Shown piece by piece: positions 14,429-21,985 of a DNA stretch of 64,000 bases (positions are counted from its first letter, which is position 1; every line of letters starts with the position of its first letter). Under the pieces are notes generated by a model. The model was not told the origin of the DNA and searched no databases. It was given only the letters and a program-made list of their open reading frames with translations. The position numbers and the translations under genes were made by a program. Source of the DNA: Chenopodium formosanum (lineage: Eukaryota; Streptophyta; Magnoliopsida; Caryophyllales; Amaranthaceae); contig CM044879.1 in NCBI GenBank assembly GCA_024500155.1, forward strand, positions 23,244,572 through 23,308,571, read 5' to 3'.

Positions 14429-15696
14429 GTTGTTGTTGTTATTTTTATTTATTTATTTATTATTTTTTATTTTTTTTATAGATTAAAGGTTTCAATAATG
14501 CTCTTTCTTTAGCTGAACAAATACATTCAACAACCTTTGTATTTGGAATGCAGTATTTTTTGGATAATAGAATATCCAATCGGTTCATAACTATATTATC
14601 TGGAAAAATCGGGTTTCTTTTTGTTTTTGGAACCACCAATTTCAATTCTGGGTACCTAAAATTTTTGCATGTGGATTAGAATTTTTATTTTCCTCTGATT
14701 CTATTTATTTTTCTTATTTGGAATTGAGAATAAATTCAGAAAAGTGAATCTTAGTGAGAGATAAACAATTGAAACAATAAATATTTGAAATTTTACAATA
14801 AATTGTCTCATTTTTCAAAATAACATACAAAAAAAAGTATAAAAGGGGGACTGCCTTTCAAAAAATTTTTTTTTAAAAAAAAGGAAAAAAGGGGGTTTAT
14901 GTAATAAATGTGATTTTTGGGAAGAAAAAAAAATGATGATTAAAAATTGGAACCCATGCATAGGGAATTTCAATTATCGGAAATTGTTTAAAAGTTGTAC
15001 GGAAAACAGAATTAAATAATTTTTTTTGGCACATTAGCTAAATCAATAGATGATAATTGATGGAAATTTTTTGATCATATAGGGAAAGATTTCATGTGGA
15101 AAGAATTTTTTTAACATTTAAATTGGGAAATAGGATTTAAGATAGTATTAAGGATGCCATGTGTTTCTTTTTTCAATATGATTAACTAAGCAATGATTAT
15201 CCTAAAATTCTATTCCCTAATATGAAAGGTATTTTGTGATAACATACAATGTTTATGATACCATATGATATTTATATTGCAGCTGACATGGCCTATGACT
15301 GACTCATGGATTAATTGTACATCAGTACTGCTACTGCCAAAGTGCCAAATAATTATTGATTTATGTATCTGATGCACTCTGTGGTTGGTATTTTCGTTCT
15401 GTCTTTCAATGCAGAAAGTGTTTGATCATGATACATTCTCAGCTGATGACATCATGGGTGAAGCCGAGATCGATATCCAGCCGTTGATAACCTCGGCGAT
15501 GGCTTATGGAGACCCAGGAATGTTTGGTAATATGCAGATTGGGAAATGGTTGAAATCACATGATAATGCCCTTGTAGAAGACAGCATTATTAATATTGAT
15601 GATGGTAAAGTTAAACAGGAGATGCAATTGAAGCTCCAGAACGTCGAATCTGGAGAGCTAGAATTAGAAGTGGAGTGGATGCCTCTTGAGCAATAA
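1387..15696 (+). CDS. AGD12: ADP-ribosylation factor GTPase-activating protein with C2 domain (AGD12/ZAC type)
   Basis: Stimulates GTP hydrolysis by ARF GTPases in vesicle traffic; the C-terminal C2 domain binds membrane lipid, often with calcium. Eight GT-AG exons keep one frame: 1387-1423, 1789-1870, 4586-4661, 4945-5108, 5435-5582, 6095-6211, 12759-12854 and 15415-15696, giving 1002 nt or 333 residues, close to the roughly 335 usual for the family. The ArfGAP zinc finger is C29-x2-C32-x16-C49-x2-C52, and the catalytic arginine is R57 in CGVHRSLG. The C2 domain spans about 176-320; D193, D198, D244, D246 and D252 fit the calcium sites. The ATG at 1387 is chosen because the peptide then runs straight into the conserved GRPTSGKRRLKDLL start; an in-frame GTG at 1366 is not needed. 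No break is seen. Intron 6 (6.5 kb) and intron 7 (2.6 kb) split the C2 coding region and are full of transposons. AGD11, AGD12 and AGD13 are close paralogues, so the exact symbol is less certain than the family. Confidence 0.93.
2517..2640. repeat. GT-rich microsatellite and short tandem repeat in intron 2
   Basis: An imperfect (GT)n tract at 2520-2555 is followed by two tandem copies of a unit of about 38 bases containing ACATATATGTAACTTAGTG. The rest of intron 2 (1871-4585) holds no recognisable gene. Confidence 0.7.
3470..3982. mobile_element. Possible Stowaway-like MITE in intron 2
   Basis: The left end reads TA-CTCTCTGTATTTTATTAC and the reverse complement of the right end reads TA-CTCCCTCAGTTTCATAA. 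That is the plant Stowaway/mariner terminus CTCCCTCCGT with substitutions, between TA dinucleotides. The interior is non-coding and the ends have diverged, so the call is tentative. Confidence 0.45.
4320..4409. mobile_element. Short Stowaway MITE (Tc1/mariner-type)
   Basis: A 90-bp element with terminal inverted repeats (CTCCCTCCGTTTTATG at the left, CATGAAACGGAGGTAG at the right) sits between TA target duplications at 4318-4319 and 4410-4411. It has no coding capacity and lies at the 3' end of intron 2, about 175 bp before exon 3. Confidence 0.85.
6717..7396. mobile_element. Inverted-repeat element (nested, non-coding)
   Basis: The left end CATAGAATAAAA is repeated in reverse complement at the right end (TTTTATTCTATG). 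Imperfect pairing continues inward through GTTGCGG/CCGCAAC-type stretches. No transposase is present, so it is probably a non-autonomous DNA element; superfamily not assigned. Confidence 0.45.
7527..8364. mobile_element. Mutator-like non-autonomous fold-back element
   Basis: Terminal inverted repeats of about 100 bp start GGGAAATTCT and end AGAATTTCCC. The arms share GTGTAACACTGAAATGGTAA with its complement on the other side. The nine bases outside each end (AAAAATTAA and AATAATTAA) differ at one position, fitting the 9-bp target duplication of Mutator elements. The interior is proline-coding, C-rich low-complexity DNA without transposase. Confidence 0.65.
9153..9708. mobile_element. Near full-length hairpin MITE in intron 6
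   Basis: Almost the whole element is one inverted repeat centred near 9430. Left arm motifs (GACTTTTACCACC, GGGGGGCACTTTAG, TTGAGGTAAGAATTGA) recur in reverse complement at the right. Transcribed as part of the intron it would fold into a long hairpin, a possible source of small RNAs. No coding sequence. Confidence 0.7.
10477..11335. mobile_element. TA-microsatellite-flanked element with internal minisatellite
   Basis: A (TA)n tract at 10477-10538 and an (AT)n tract at 11279-11335 enclose a 740-bp unit (10539-11278). Its ends are related in inverted orientation: GTGAGAAT then TATGTGAGAAT on the left, and the same two motifs in the reverse complement of the right end. The middle is a degenerate tandem array of about 20-bp units based on CATGTTCTAAATTTTA. 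This layout resembles the rice Micron elements, which are always flanked by TA microsatellites. No ORF. Confidence 0.7.
11727..12027. mobile_element. Stowaway MITE in intron 6
   Basis: Termini ATCCCTCCGTATTTTATAAC (left) and the matching reverse complement ACTCCCTCCATATTTTATAA (right) sit between TA dinucleotides. About 300 bp, non-coding. Confidence 0.75.
12028..12758. other. Remainder of intron 6, no gene recognised
   Basis: AT-rich to 12350, then a block of more balanced composition (12350-12620) with short open frames on both strands that resemble no family known to me. The block ends about 140 bp before exon 7. It is probably intronic or an old insertion. Confidence 0.4.
13282..13997. 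repeat. 361-bp tandem duplication in intron 7
   Basis: Two adjacent copies start AGAAATCTGAACTGGAAGT at 13282 and 13643. They differ at only a few positions, including the length of an internal (TA)n run, so the duplication is recent. Neither copy contains a splice junction or coding sequence. Confidence 0.92.
14258..14480. repeat. TTA/TTG trinucleotide microsatellite
   Basis: Long compound run of (TTA)n, (TTG)n and TTTA units in intron 7. The leucine-rich open frame it produces is an artefact. Confidence 0.95.
14481..15414. other. End of intron 7, no gene recognised
   Basis: AT-rich DNA. Positions 14484-14655 keep a non-repetitive open frame on each strand, which is unusual here, but I match neither to a protein family. 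The acceptor for the last ARF-GAP exon is at 15411-15414. Confidence 0.4.
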
Positions 15697-15904
15697 TCAG
15701 TTAATATTAAACCCCAGAATGTAAATGATTGGGGAAAAGAAAAAAAAAATATGAACTTCACAATATAAGATGAAATAACCGCCATTGTGAGATTTCAGTT
15801 TTCTATCTTATGTCCTTTGTGTTTAATTTGTTAATGATCTGTTTCATAATCACTGAAAGTTCCTAGTGGGTACTATTGGTTTTAAAACCACATCTATTCA
15901 TTGA

Positions 15905-15958
<54 letters not shown>

Positions 15959-16134
15959 AAAGCATTCATTGAGAGAGATTTACTTTAAATTATTGTATTG
16001 ATAATTTTTTCTAAGATATTGCAAGTTAATCATGAAATCGATTGATGTGTTATTAAATAGGCCAACAGCGTTGTACTTCCAAATAGCAATTGACTGGGTT
16101 CAAACACAGCGTTGCACAAATCTTTATTTATAAT
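15697..16134 (+). other. 3' UTR and downstream flank of the ARF-GAP gene, with T48 tract
   Basis: After the TAA at 15694-15696 comes about 200 bp of UTR-like sequence. An uninterrupted run of 48 T lies at 15910-15957, between two copies of TTCATTGAGAGAG. Such a run flanked by a short repeat could mark a minus-strand poly(A) retro-insertion reduced to its tail, but nothing else of it is visible. Confidence 0.5.
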
Positions 16135-16141
16135 TAAATTT

Positions 16142-17425
16142 ACGGCTATTTCACCAAATGCCACTGACAAATTTAAAAATTCATCAAATGCCATCGCACT
16201 TTTCAGAATTCACCAAATGCCACTCAGTTTTTTAAAAATTCACCGAGTGCCATTAATGACCAACGGCCGTTAACTCCGTTAGTCATTAGGGGTTAATCAT
16301 GACACATGTTGTGATATTATTGGTCCATTTATCTTTATTCATAAAAAAAATTGAAAATATAAAAAAAAAAAAAATCAGAAAATTAAAAAAAAAACCCCCA
16401 AAATTATTTCAAAAACCCCGACCAGCCAAAACCCCCATCAGCCACAACCACCCTCCCCGCCGCCCCAGCTACCAGATTCTGTTGTCCCACCACCGAAGCC
16501 GCCCAAGAAGCTCTCCCGCAGCGCCGACCACCTAGAAGCTCCCTCGCAGCGCCGACGCCGTTCCTCCCCCTCCCACGAAACTCCCTCCCCACCAGCACGA
16601 AACTCCCTCCCCACCGCCACGAAACCCAGTACACAACCCTCAAAATCCTTTCTCTGTCCCGATCCCAGCCCCCTTCCCTTCCCCAATCCCTTTTCCGGCT
16701 ACCTCCCCTTCCCCACGCTCCGATTTCGACCCTTATCCCCTTCTAACTTGGCGATTTTGGCCCTCCTCCTCTTCACAACCTTGATTTCGTTAATGGTTGT
16801 GGTGGGTAAAAGGGTAGGGGAGGGTTGGAAAGCAGCTCCGAGTTGGAGAACGGCGCGGCAAATCTGGCTGCTCTGGGCCTCGTCTGGCTGGTAGGGGTGG
16901 CGAGGTGGTTGAGGTCGCGGTGGGGCTAGGGTCTGGGGTTAATTTTAGGTTTTATAAGATCGGGGAAGTTTGTGTGGGTGGTTTTTGGGGTCGACGGTGG
17001 GTCAGGTGGGGCGCAAAAGGGCCGGCCGGTCGATTTTCGGTGGTTAAGGTGGTGGCCGGCCGTTTTCCGGCGATATAAGGGGAGGGGCTAGGGTTTGGCG
17101 GTGGTAGGGGTGGCTGGGAAAATTTTGGGGTTTTTTTTATTTTTTATTTTTATTTTTATTTTAATTTTCTGTTTTTTTTTTATAATTATTTTCTAATTAT
17201 TTTCAGCTTTTTTTTTTAATTTTTATTGATAAAGATAAATGGACCAATAATATCATGACATGTGTCATGATTAACCCCTAATGACTAACGGAGTTAACGG
17301 CCATTGGTCATTAATGGCACTCGCTGAATTTTTAAAAAACTGAGTGGCATTTGGTGAATTCTGAAAAGTGCGATGGCATTTGATGAATTTTTAAATTTGT
17401 CAGTGGCATTTGGTGAAATAGCCGT
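16142..17425. mobile_element. Mutator-like element with GC-rich interior (Pack-MULE-like)
   Basis: A 1284-bp element with long terminal inverted repeats of about 200 bp starts ACGGCTATTTCACCAAATGC and ends in its complement. It is bounded by a perfect 7-bp direct repeat TAAATTT at 16135-16141 and 17426-17432. The arms contain subrepeats of CACCAAATGCCA. The interior, about 16,400-17,110, is much richer in G and C than the surroundings, including GGCCGGCCGG, and has proline- or glycine-rich open frames but no transposase. The composition jump suggests captured host DNA. Confidence 0.85.
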
Positions 17426-17508
17426 TAAATTTAACAACTTCCCCAATTCTAATCATTCTCATCTCATGGATTGTTGAATGTGTTAGTTTGTTATTATTTT
17501 TATTTTTT

Positions 17509-17512
<4 letters not shown>

Positions 17513-17548
<36 letters not shown>

Positions 17549-18150
17549 TGACGAGAAAAAGGATTTCATTAATGAAAGATAAACAAAAAGCATTTAAAAC
17601 AATTCCTATGAAAATTAGAATTCCAACACAAGTATAAATCATTTTAGAACTAGATATATCACAAATTCGATTAATGTCGCCTGAATAAAAAACTTTATCC
17701 GTAGCAATATAATGTGATTTAGCACTAATTCGGTTTGAGATCCATTGATGAATAGTTGTTTGAGTGAAAATACTCATAATCTTCTAGAAACTTTAGGAGA
17801 TTATGAAACCCTAAATCTTCAATCTTCGGTAGACAAACAAAAAAAAAAAAAAATTAACCCTAATAGAATAACCACCGTCTTAAAGATGGGATCTAATTAT
17901 TGGAAGCAATTAAAAAGTTTTTTTGGGGGCTTACCACCGGTAAAAACACCGATGGAAACCCCTACAAAGATTCACAAAAGAGACTTGAAAAAAGGGATGA
18001 AAGAGAAAGAGAAAAAAGTAGAAAAGTGAAGGAGAACCTTGAAAAAAGCAGAAAAAAAAAATCTAGCAATGGAGGCTCGAAAAACCTTTCCAATGGAGAA
18101 ACCCTAGAGAAAATCAAAAACTCCTCCCAAGAGGAAACCCTAAAGGGAAC
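17513..18150 (-). mobile_element. Poly(A)-tailed retrosequence, probable LINE or SINE fragment
   Basis: Read on the minus strand, the unit starts near 18150 with TAGGGTTTCCTC, crosses glutamate/lysine-rich sequence and ends at a poly(A) run (poly(T) on the plus strand at about 17,513-17,547). A 3' GAAATCCTTTTTCTCGTCAC motif stands just before the tail, as in plant non-LTR elements. No reverse transcriptase is present, so it is 5'-truncated or non-autonomous. Confidence 0.45.
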
Positions 18151-18603
18151 CTGTTTCAGCTGTTTTGTTGCATATGTTAACTTGTTCTCTTGCAAAATGA
18201 ACATTTTCCAATGCAGTATAATAACTCAGAATATTCTTATAAAATTGGTTGTTGACTGATTCCTTAAATATGATCATCGTGAAGGATTTATGTCTTCATA
18301 AAAAACAATTACTAGCTATATAAATGGATCAAATTATGGAGATAGTTTAGTTATTCCATTTGGGTCGTCGTTATATCATAGCTAGAGTACTAATGATGTT
18401 TGGGCTAGTAAAATAGACCAAAGCCCAATTGGACAACCCTATAAGGTCACACAAATTAAAGGGCCTAGATCGTCATCCTCATCATCATCATCCGCCCTAA
18501 ATTAAGCTTTATCGGGCGAGTAAACAAAGTTGTAGTTAAGGTCAATGTCGCCTAGGGTACCCGGAGGAGGGGCATCGGTGTTAGGGGGCAAATCGAAGTT
18601 TAA

Positions 18604-18861
18604 TTAACTACGGTAATGATCGTAATCCGGCATTCCACGAGTGCCCCATCCACTCTCATATCCGGGTGGGAAACCATAATGCCCCCTATACAAATAGTCA
18701 TGTGTCTCTGGATAAAGGGGAGCGGAAGATGAAGAACTAGACTCACTAGGTGGGTCGGGGATGTAATAGTAGTTGGGGTTGCCTCTATAGTCACTACCCC
18801 CGGGTTGGGTGTAGTTATAGGGTTGGTAGGTGCGTGACTCGGACAAGGAGCTACGTGGCAC
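18604..18861 (-). CDS. Unrecognised 85-residue tyrosine/serine-rich ORF in a gypsy-type leader
   Basis: The ORF starts MPRSSLSESRTY and ends before a TAA. It is rich in Tyr, Pro, Gly and Ser, with the run PPSESSSSSSAP. It lies 60 bp downstream, in minus-strand sense, of the tRNA-Asp-like primer region, where gag would begin. It may be a gag start cut short; I do not recognise the family and function is not claimed. Confidence 0.3.
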   Translation of the reverse strand: MPRSSLSESRTYQPYNYTQPGGSDYRGNPNYYYIPDPPSESSSSSSAPLYPETHDYLYRGHYGFPPGYESGWGTRGMPDYDHYRS

Positions 18862-18923
18862 TTACTAAAATGGATATGTGGCTTGGTTGTTGCACCCACC
18901 CAACACGAGATCCTCGTAAATGG

Positions 18924-18995
18924 GTCGTTGTAGTATAGCGGTAAGTATTCCTACCTGTCACGCGGATGACCCAGGTTCGATCCCTGGCAACGGCG
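18924..18995 (+). tRNA. tRNA-Asp(GTC)-like sequence, probably a pseudogene copied from a retrotransposon primer
   Basis: A 72-nt sequence has the tRNA-Asp acceptor stem GTCGTTG/CAACGGC, T-arm GGTTCGATCC and anticodon GTC at 18957-18959. The anticodon stem (CCTAC/GCGGA) carries two mismatches and one wobble pair, against the perfect stem of normal plant tRNA-Asp. It is followed at once by CCA (18996-18998), which plant nuclear tRNA genes do not encode, and there is no T-run terminator. On the minus strand this block begins exactly where an LTR ends and reads TGGCGCCGTTGCC, the usual tRNA-Asp primer site. It is best read as an extended primer-binding site. A tRNA finder may still report it as a gene. 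Confidence 0.7.
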
Positions 18996-19003
18996 CCAAA
19001 ATT

Positions 19004-19994
19004 TGATAGGCCATCGTCGCGCCTATCAAAGATAAATCCTATCTTGGTCTCACTAACTAATAGCAAGGGTAAGAAAGAGTCGAACCCAAGAGAGGCGTTG
19101 AATCTACCACCGAGATACTACCGTTCTTAAAAGCTAAATGAAGTCGAAATTGGTTTGGTTTTAAGTAACTTTTACTAGTTCATTTCAATTAAAACTAAGA
19201 GGAGATTAACAATATCTAGAGGATTCTAGGTCTCGGGTTATACCACTCAACTTTATCACAAATTATGATTGGCATGTAACAATCTAGGTAAAATAAGAGG
19301 ATAATATATGGGAAGTCATCTAAAGCACCCAACTACTCTCTCAAGCTAGAGAGATTACTTGAATCATGATACAACCTACTCTCGTGGTTACAAAGCATAA
19401 AGCAAGTGTTAAAGCATAATCACGATGACATAAACATTCCCTTGGAAATTCCTATTCTCATGGCATTTCAAGTCAAATTAGCATAAGGGAGCTAACTCAA
19501 GTTCATCTCTCGATCCTTCGTAGAGAAAGCTTGGATAAATAGTCCTAACATTGGCCAAATGCAAGAACCGATAATAAAACCACTTAAGCTCAACTAATTA
19601 ACACCCAACAATTACCAAATTTACACATGAAACAAATTCTTTGTGACTACATTGAGGGTTTTCCCAAACCCTAGAAAATTAGATTACTCACAATCCATGA
19701 ATTTAAAGCAATCAAAGATATCAGGCAACTCATGAACAAGTTTTAAATCAAGAATTAAACTGATTAACAACTTAAGTATGCAAGAATTAAGAAAACAATA
19801 AGCAATTCAAGTAGAGAAAATAGAAGAGAAGAGTGAGAAGTAATTACTAGAAGCTTCAAATGAATAACAATGGTAGAACTTGTCTTCTACAATGATTGAA
19901 TTCCAATTTCCAAGATTAAGAACTAAGAACTAAGCAATGATTTGAGAGTTTTTGATGTTCAGAGCTACAAACTAAGAAAAGGACCTTAGGAAAT
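19004..19994 (-). mobile_element. LTR (5' type) of a gypsy-like element, minus strand
   Basis: In minus-strand sense the LTR ends CCTATCA at 19004, followed by a 5-nt spacer and the tRNA-Asp primer site. The sequence up to 19994 is AT-rich and non-coding, and includes the phrase GGGTTCGACTC near its 3' part, as in related LTRs. The upstream boundary is hidden because a copia LTR begins at 19995. No matching second LTR is seen. Confidence 0.5.
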
Positions 19995-20190
19995 TGTTAA
20001 ATTAATCTCAAAGTGTAATTCTCTGTAATTCTCATTAATCATAATCACCACATACAATATTTATATATTAGGTATACTTGGAGGGCAAGACTAAATAACC
20101 TAAAATAGCTCACAATACTCTCTAGGATATATCTTCACAACATTCACAATTATCTTGTTTCCTAAAATATATCCCAATACCCCCCTTCAA
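19995..20190 (-). mobile_element. 3' LTR and polypurine tract of a copia element, minus strand
   Basis: In minus-strand sense a purine run (GAAGGGGGG, 20180-20190 region) is followed by an LTR starting TATTGGGATATATTTTAGG and ending ATTAATTTAACA at 19995. It contains a TATATAAATATTG promoter-like box. The length of about 185 bp is short but fits small copia LTRs. It directly follows the pol remnant. Confidence 0.6.
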
Positions 20191-21897
20191 GCTGGAGCAT
20201 ACGGGTCACAAATTCCCAACTTGTGAAGTAGAAACTCGAATTTAGCTTATCCCAAAGCTTTTGTAAAAATGTCAGCCAGCTGAACCGTCGTAGGAACATA
20301 CGAGGGTATAATCGTCTCATCATCCCGAACAAAATGACAATCTGACTCGATATGTTTTAATTTGTTCGTTCATGAAACACTAGATTCCGCGCAATGTATA
20401 ACACATACTGACTATCACAATAAAGGTGCATCCCATTCTCATGTCGAACACCTAAGTCACCAAGTAGTCGCTTCAACCACTTTAATTCACAAGTCGTTGC
20501 ATTCATACAACGATATCCTGCTTCCGATGAAGAAAGGGCTACAGTAGGCTGCTTCTTGGTTTTCCATGACACTGGAGACAAACCAAGAAGCACAAACCAA
20601 CCACTCAAGGATCGTCTGGAGAGAGGACAACCTGCCCAATTTGAATCACACCAACCTTCCAACTGTAAAGCACTATCAGATCTCAATAAAATTCCCTGTC
20701 CCGGACTCGTCTTCAAATATCTAACAACTCGTAGAGCTGCTTCCCAATGATCAATCCTGGGATTTTGCATAGACTGTGATAAAATGTTTACAGAATATGC
20801 TAAATCGGGTCTCGTAAAAGACAAATAAATCAGTCGACCTATGAGGCGACGATATTTCGCAATATCATGAAAATATTCTCCTTGAGATAGTGCTAACTTG
20901 TGATTTTGTTTCATAGGGAACTCTGTAGGCTTGGCATCAAGTAAACCTGCTTCAGTAATAATATCCAGTGCATACTTCCTTTGGCAAATAAAAATTCCCA
21001 GTTTATTCCGGGCTACCTCTAGCCCCAAAAATATTTCAACACTCCAAGATCTTTCATCTTGAAACAATCTCCCAGGTATGATTTAAAACCAAGCATAGCA
21101 TTTTTATCGTTTCCTGCAACAATCAAATCATCGACGTATACTAACACATTAAGCTGCATTTTACCCTTTGTCAGAGTAAATAAAGAATAATCATAATATG
21201 ACTGTTTAAAGCCATAAGTTTTCAAAGCTGTAGCAAGCTTTGTAAACCAGCATCGAGGAGCTTATTTAAGCCCGTACAACGATTTCTGCATACTGGAAAC
21301 TTTGTCAGAATTATCTTTCTCAAAACCAGGGGGAATTTTCATATATACCTCTTCTTCCAAATCACCATGAAGAAATGCATTATGAACATCCATTTGATGA
21401 ACTTCCCAATTTTTCACTGCCGCTACTACAAGAAAGGTCCGAACTGTCACCAATTTTGCTACCGGAGCAAATGTCTCGTTGTAGTCTAAACCTTCAACCT
21501 AATGATTGCCAAAGATGACTAGCCTCGCCTTCAAGTTTCCATGCTCATCATATTTTTCCTTGTACACCCACTTACTTCCGAGTGCCTTTTTCCCGAGTGG
21601 TAATTTTTCTAGCACCCAAGTGCCCTGTTCTTCCAGTGCCTGGATCTCATCTGCCATAGCCTTTCTCCAACCCTCATGTTTCATTGCTTCTTTGAAACTT
21701 TTGGGTTCATTTCCTCCAGTAATAGCTGCAATATATTTCTTATGTTTCACAGAAAACCGGTGAGAATCAACAAAATGTGTTATAGGGTAAGCAGTACCTG
21801 AGGCAAGCGATGTCGCAGGTGAACGTTGAGTCGATGTAGATGGGCCTATATTGTCTTTTGGTAAAAGTTCGTTGTGAAACAAACAGTTAGCTCCCAC
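20191..21897 (-). pseudogene. Decayed Ty1/copia reverse transcriptase and RNase H
   Basis: In minus-strand order the segment has the copia RT start (KWVYKEKYDEHGN, MDVHNAFLHGDLEEEV), the catalytic YVDDLIVAG box, and RNase H with CDSNWAG, SSSEAGYRC and, near the end, ADIFTKAL. Breaks: TAG at about 21,496 and TAA at about 21,260, both C-to-T changes of glutamine codons, and a one-base loss in a T run near 21,030. In RNase H the usual EAEY is EAGY, so a catalytic glutamate is lost. The copia frame ends abruptly near 21,897, so gag, protease and integrase are missing. Dead copy. Confidence 0.9.
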
Positions 21898-21985
21898 TTG
21901 AGCTATCTTAGTCTTTATTGGGCCATTCAGCTCCCACTAAGCCACTTAGCTCCCACTGAGCTAGTGAACTCCCACTGACACTAAG
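21898..21985. other. Short flank carrying repeated CTCCCACT motifs
   Basis: Eighty-eight bases between the broken copia pol and the LARD-like element. The motif GCTCCCACT or a close variant recurs several times (for example CAGCTCCCACT, TAGCTCCCACT). The last five bases, CTAAG, are the target duplicated by the element that follows, so this DNA was once joined to 30,974 onward. Confidence 0.6.

Noticed and set aside
14280..14486. Polyleucine ORF
   Set aside because: Translation of a TTA/TTG microsatellite.
16404..16686. Glycine/arginine-rich ORFs inside the Mutator-like element
   Set aside because: GC-rich low complexity within terminal inverted repeats; no start context or domain.
18924..18995. 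Working tRNA-Asp gene
   Set aside because: Mismatched anticodon stem, encoded CCA, no T-run terminator and exact LTR/primer-site placement argue for a copied primer.
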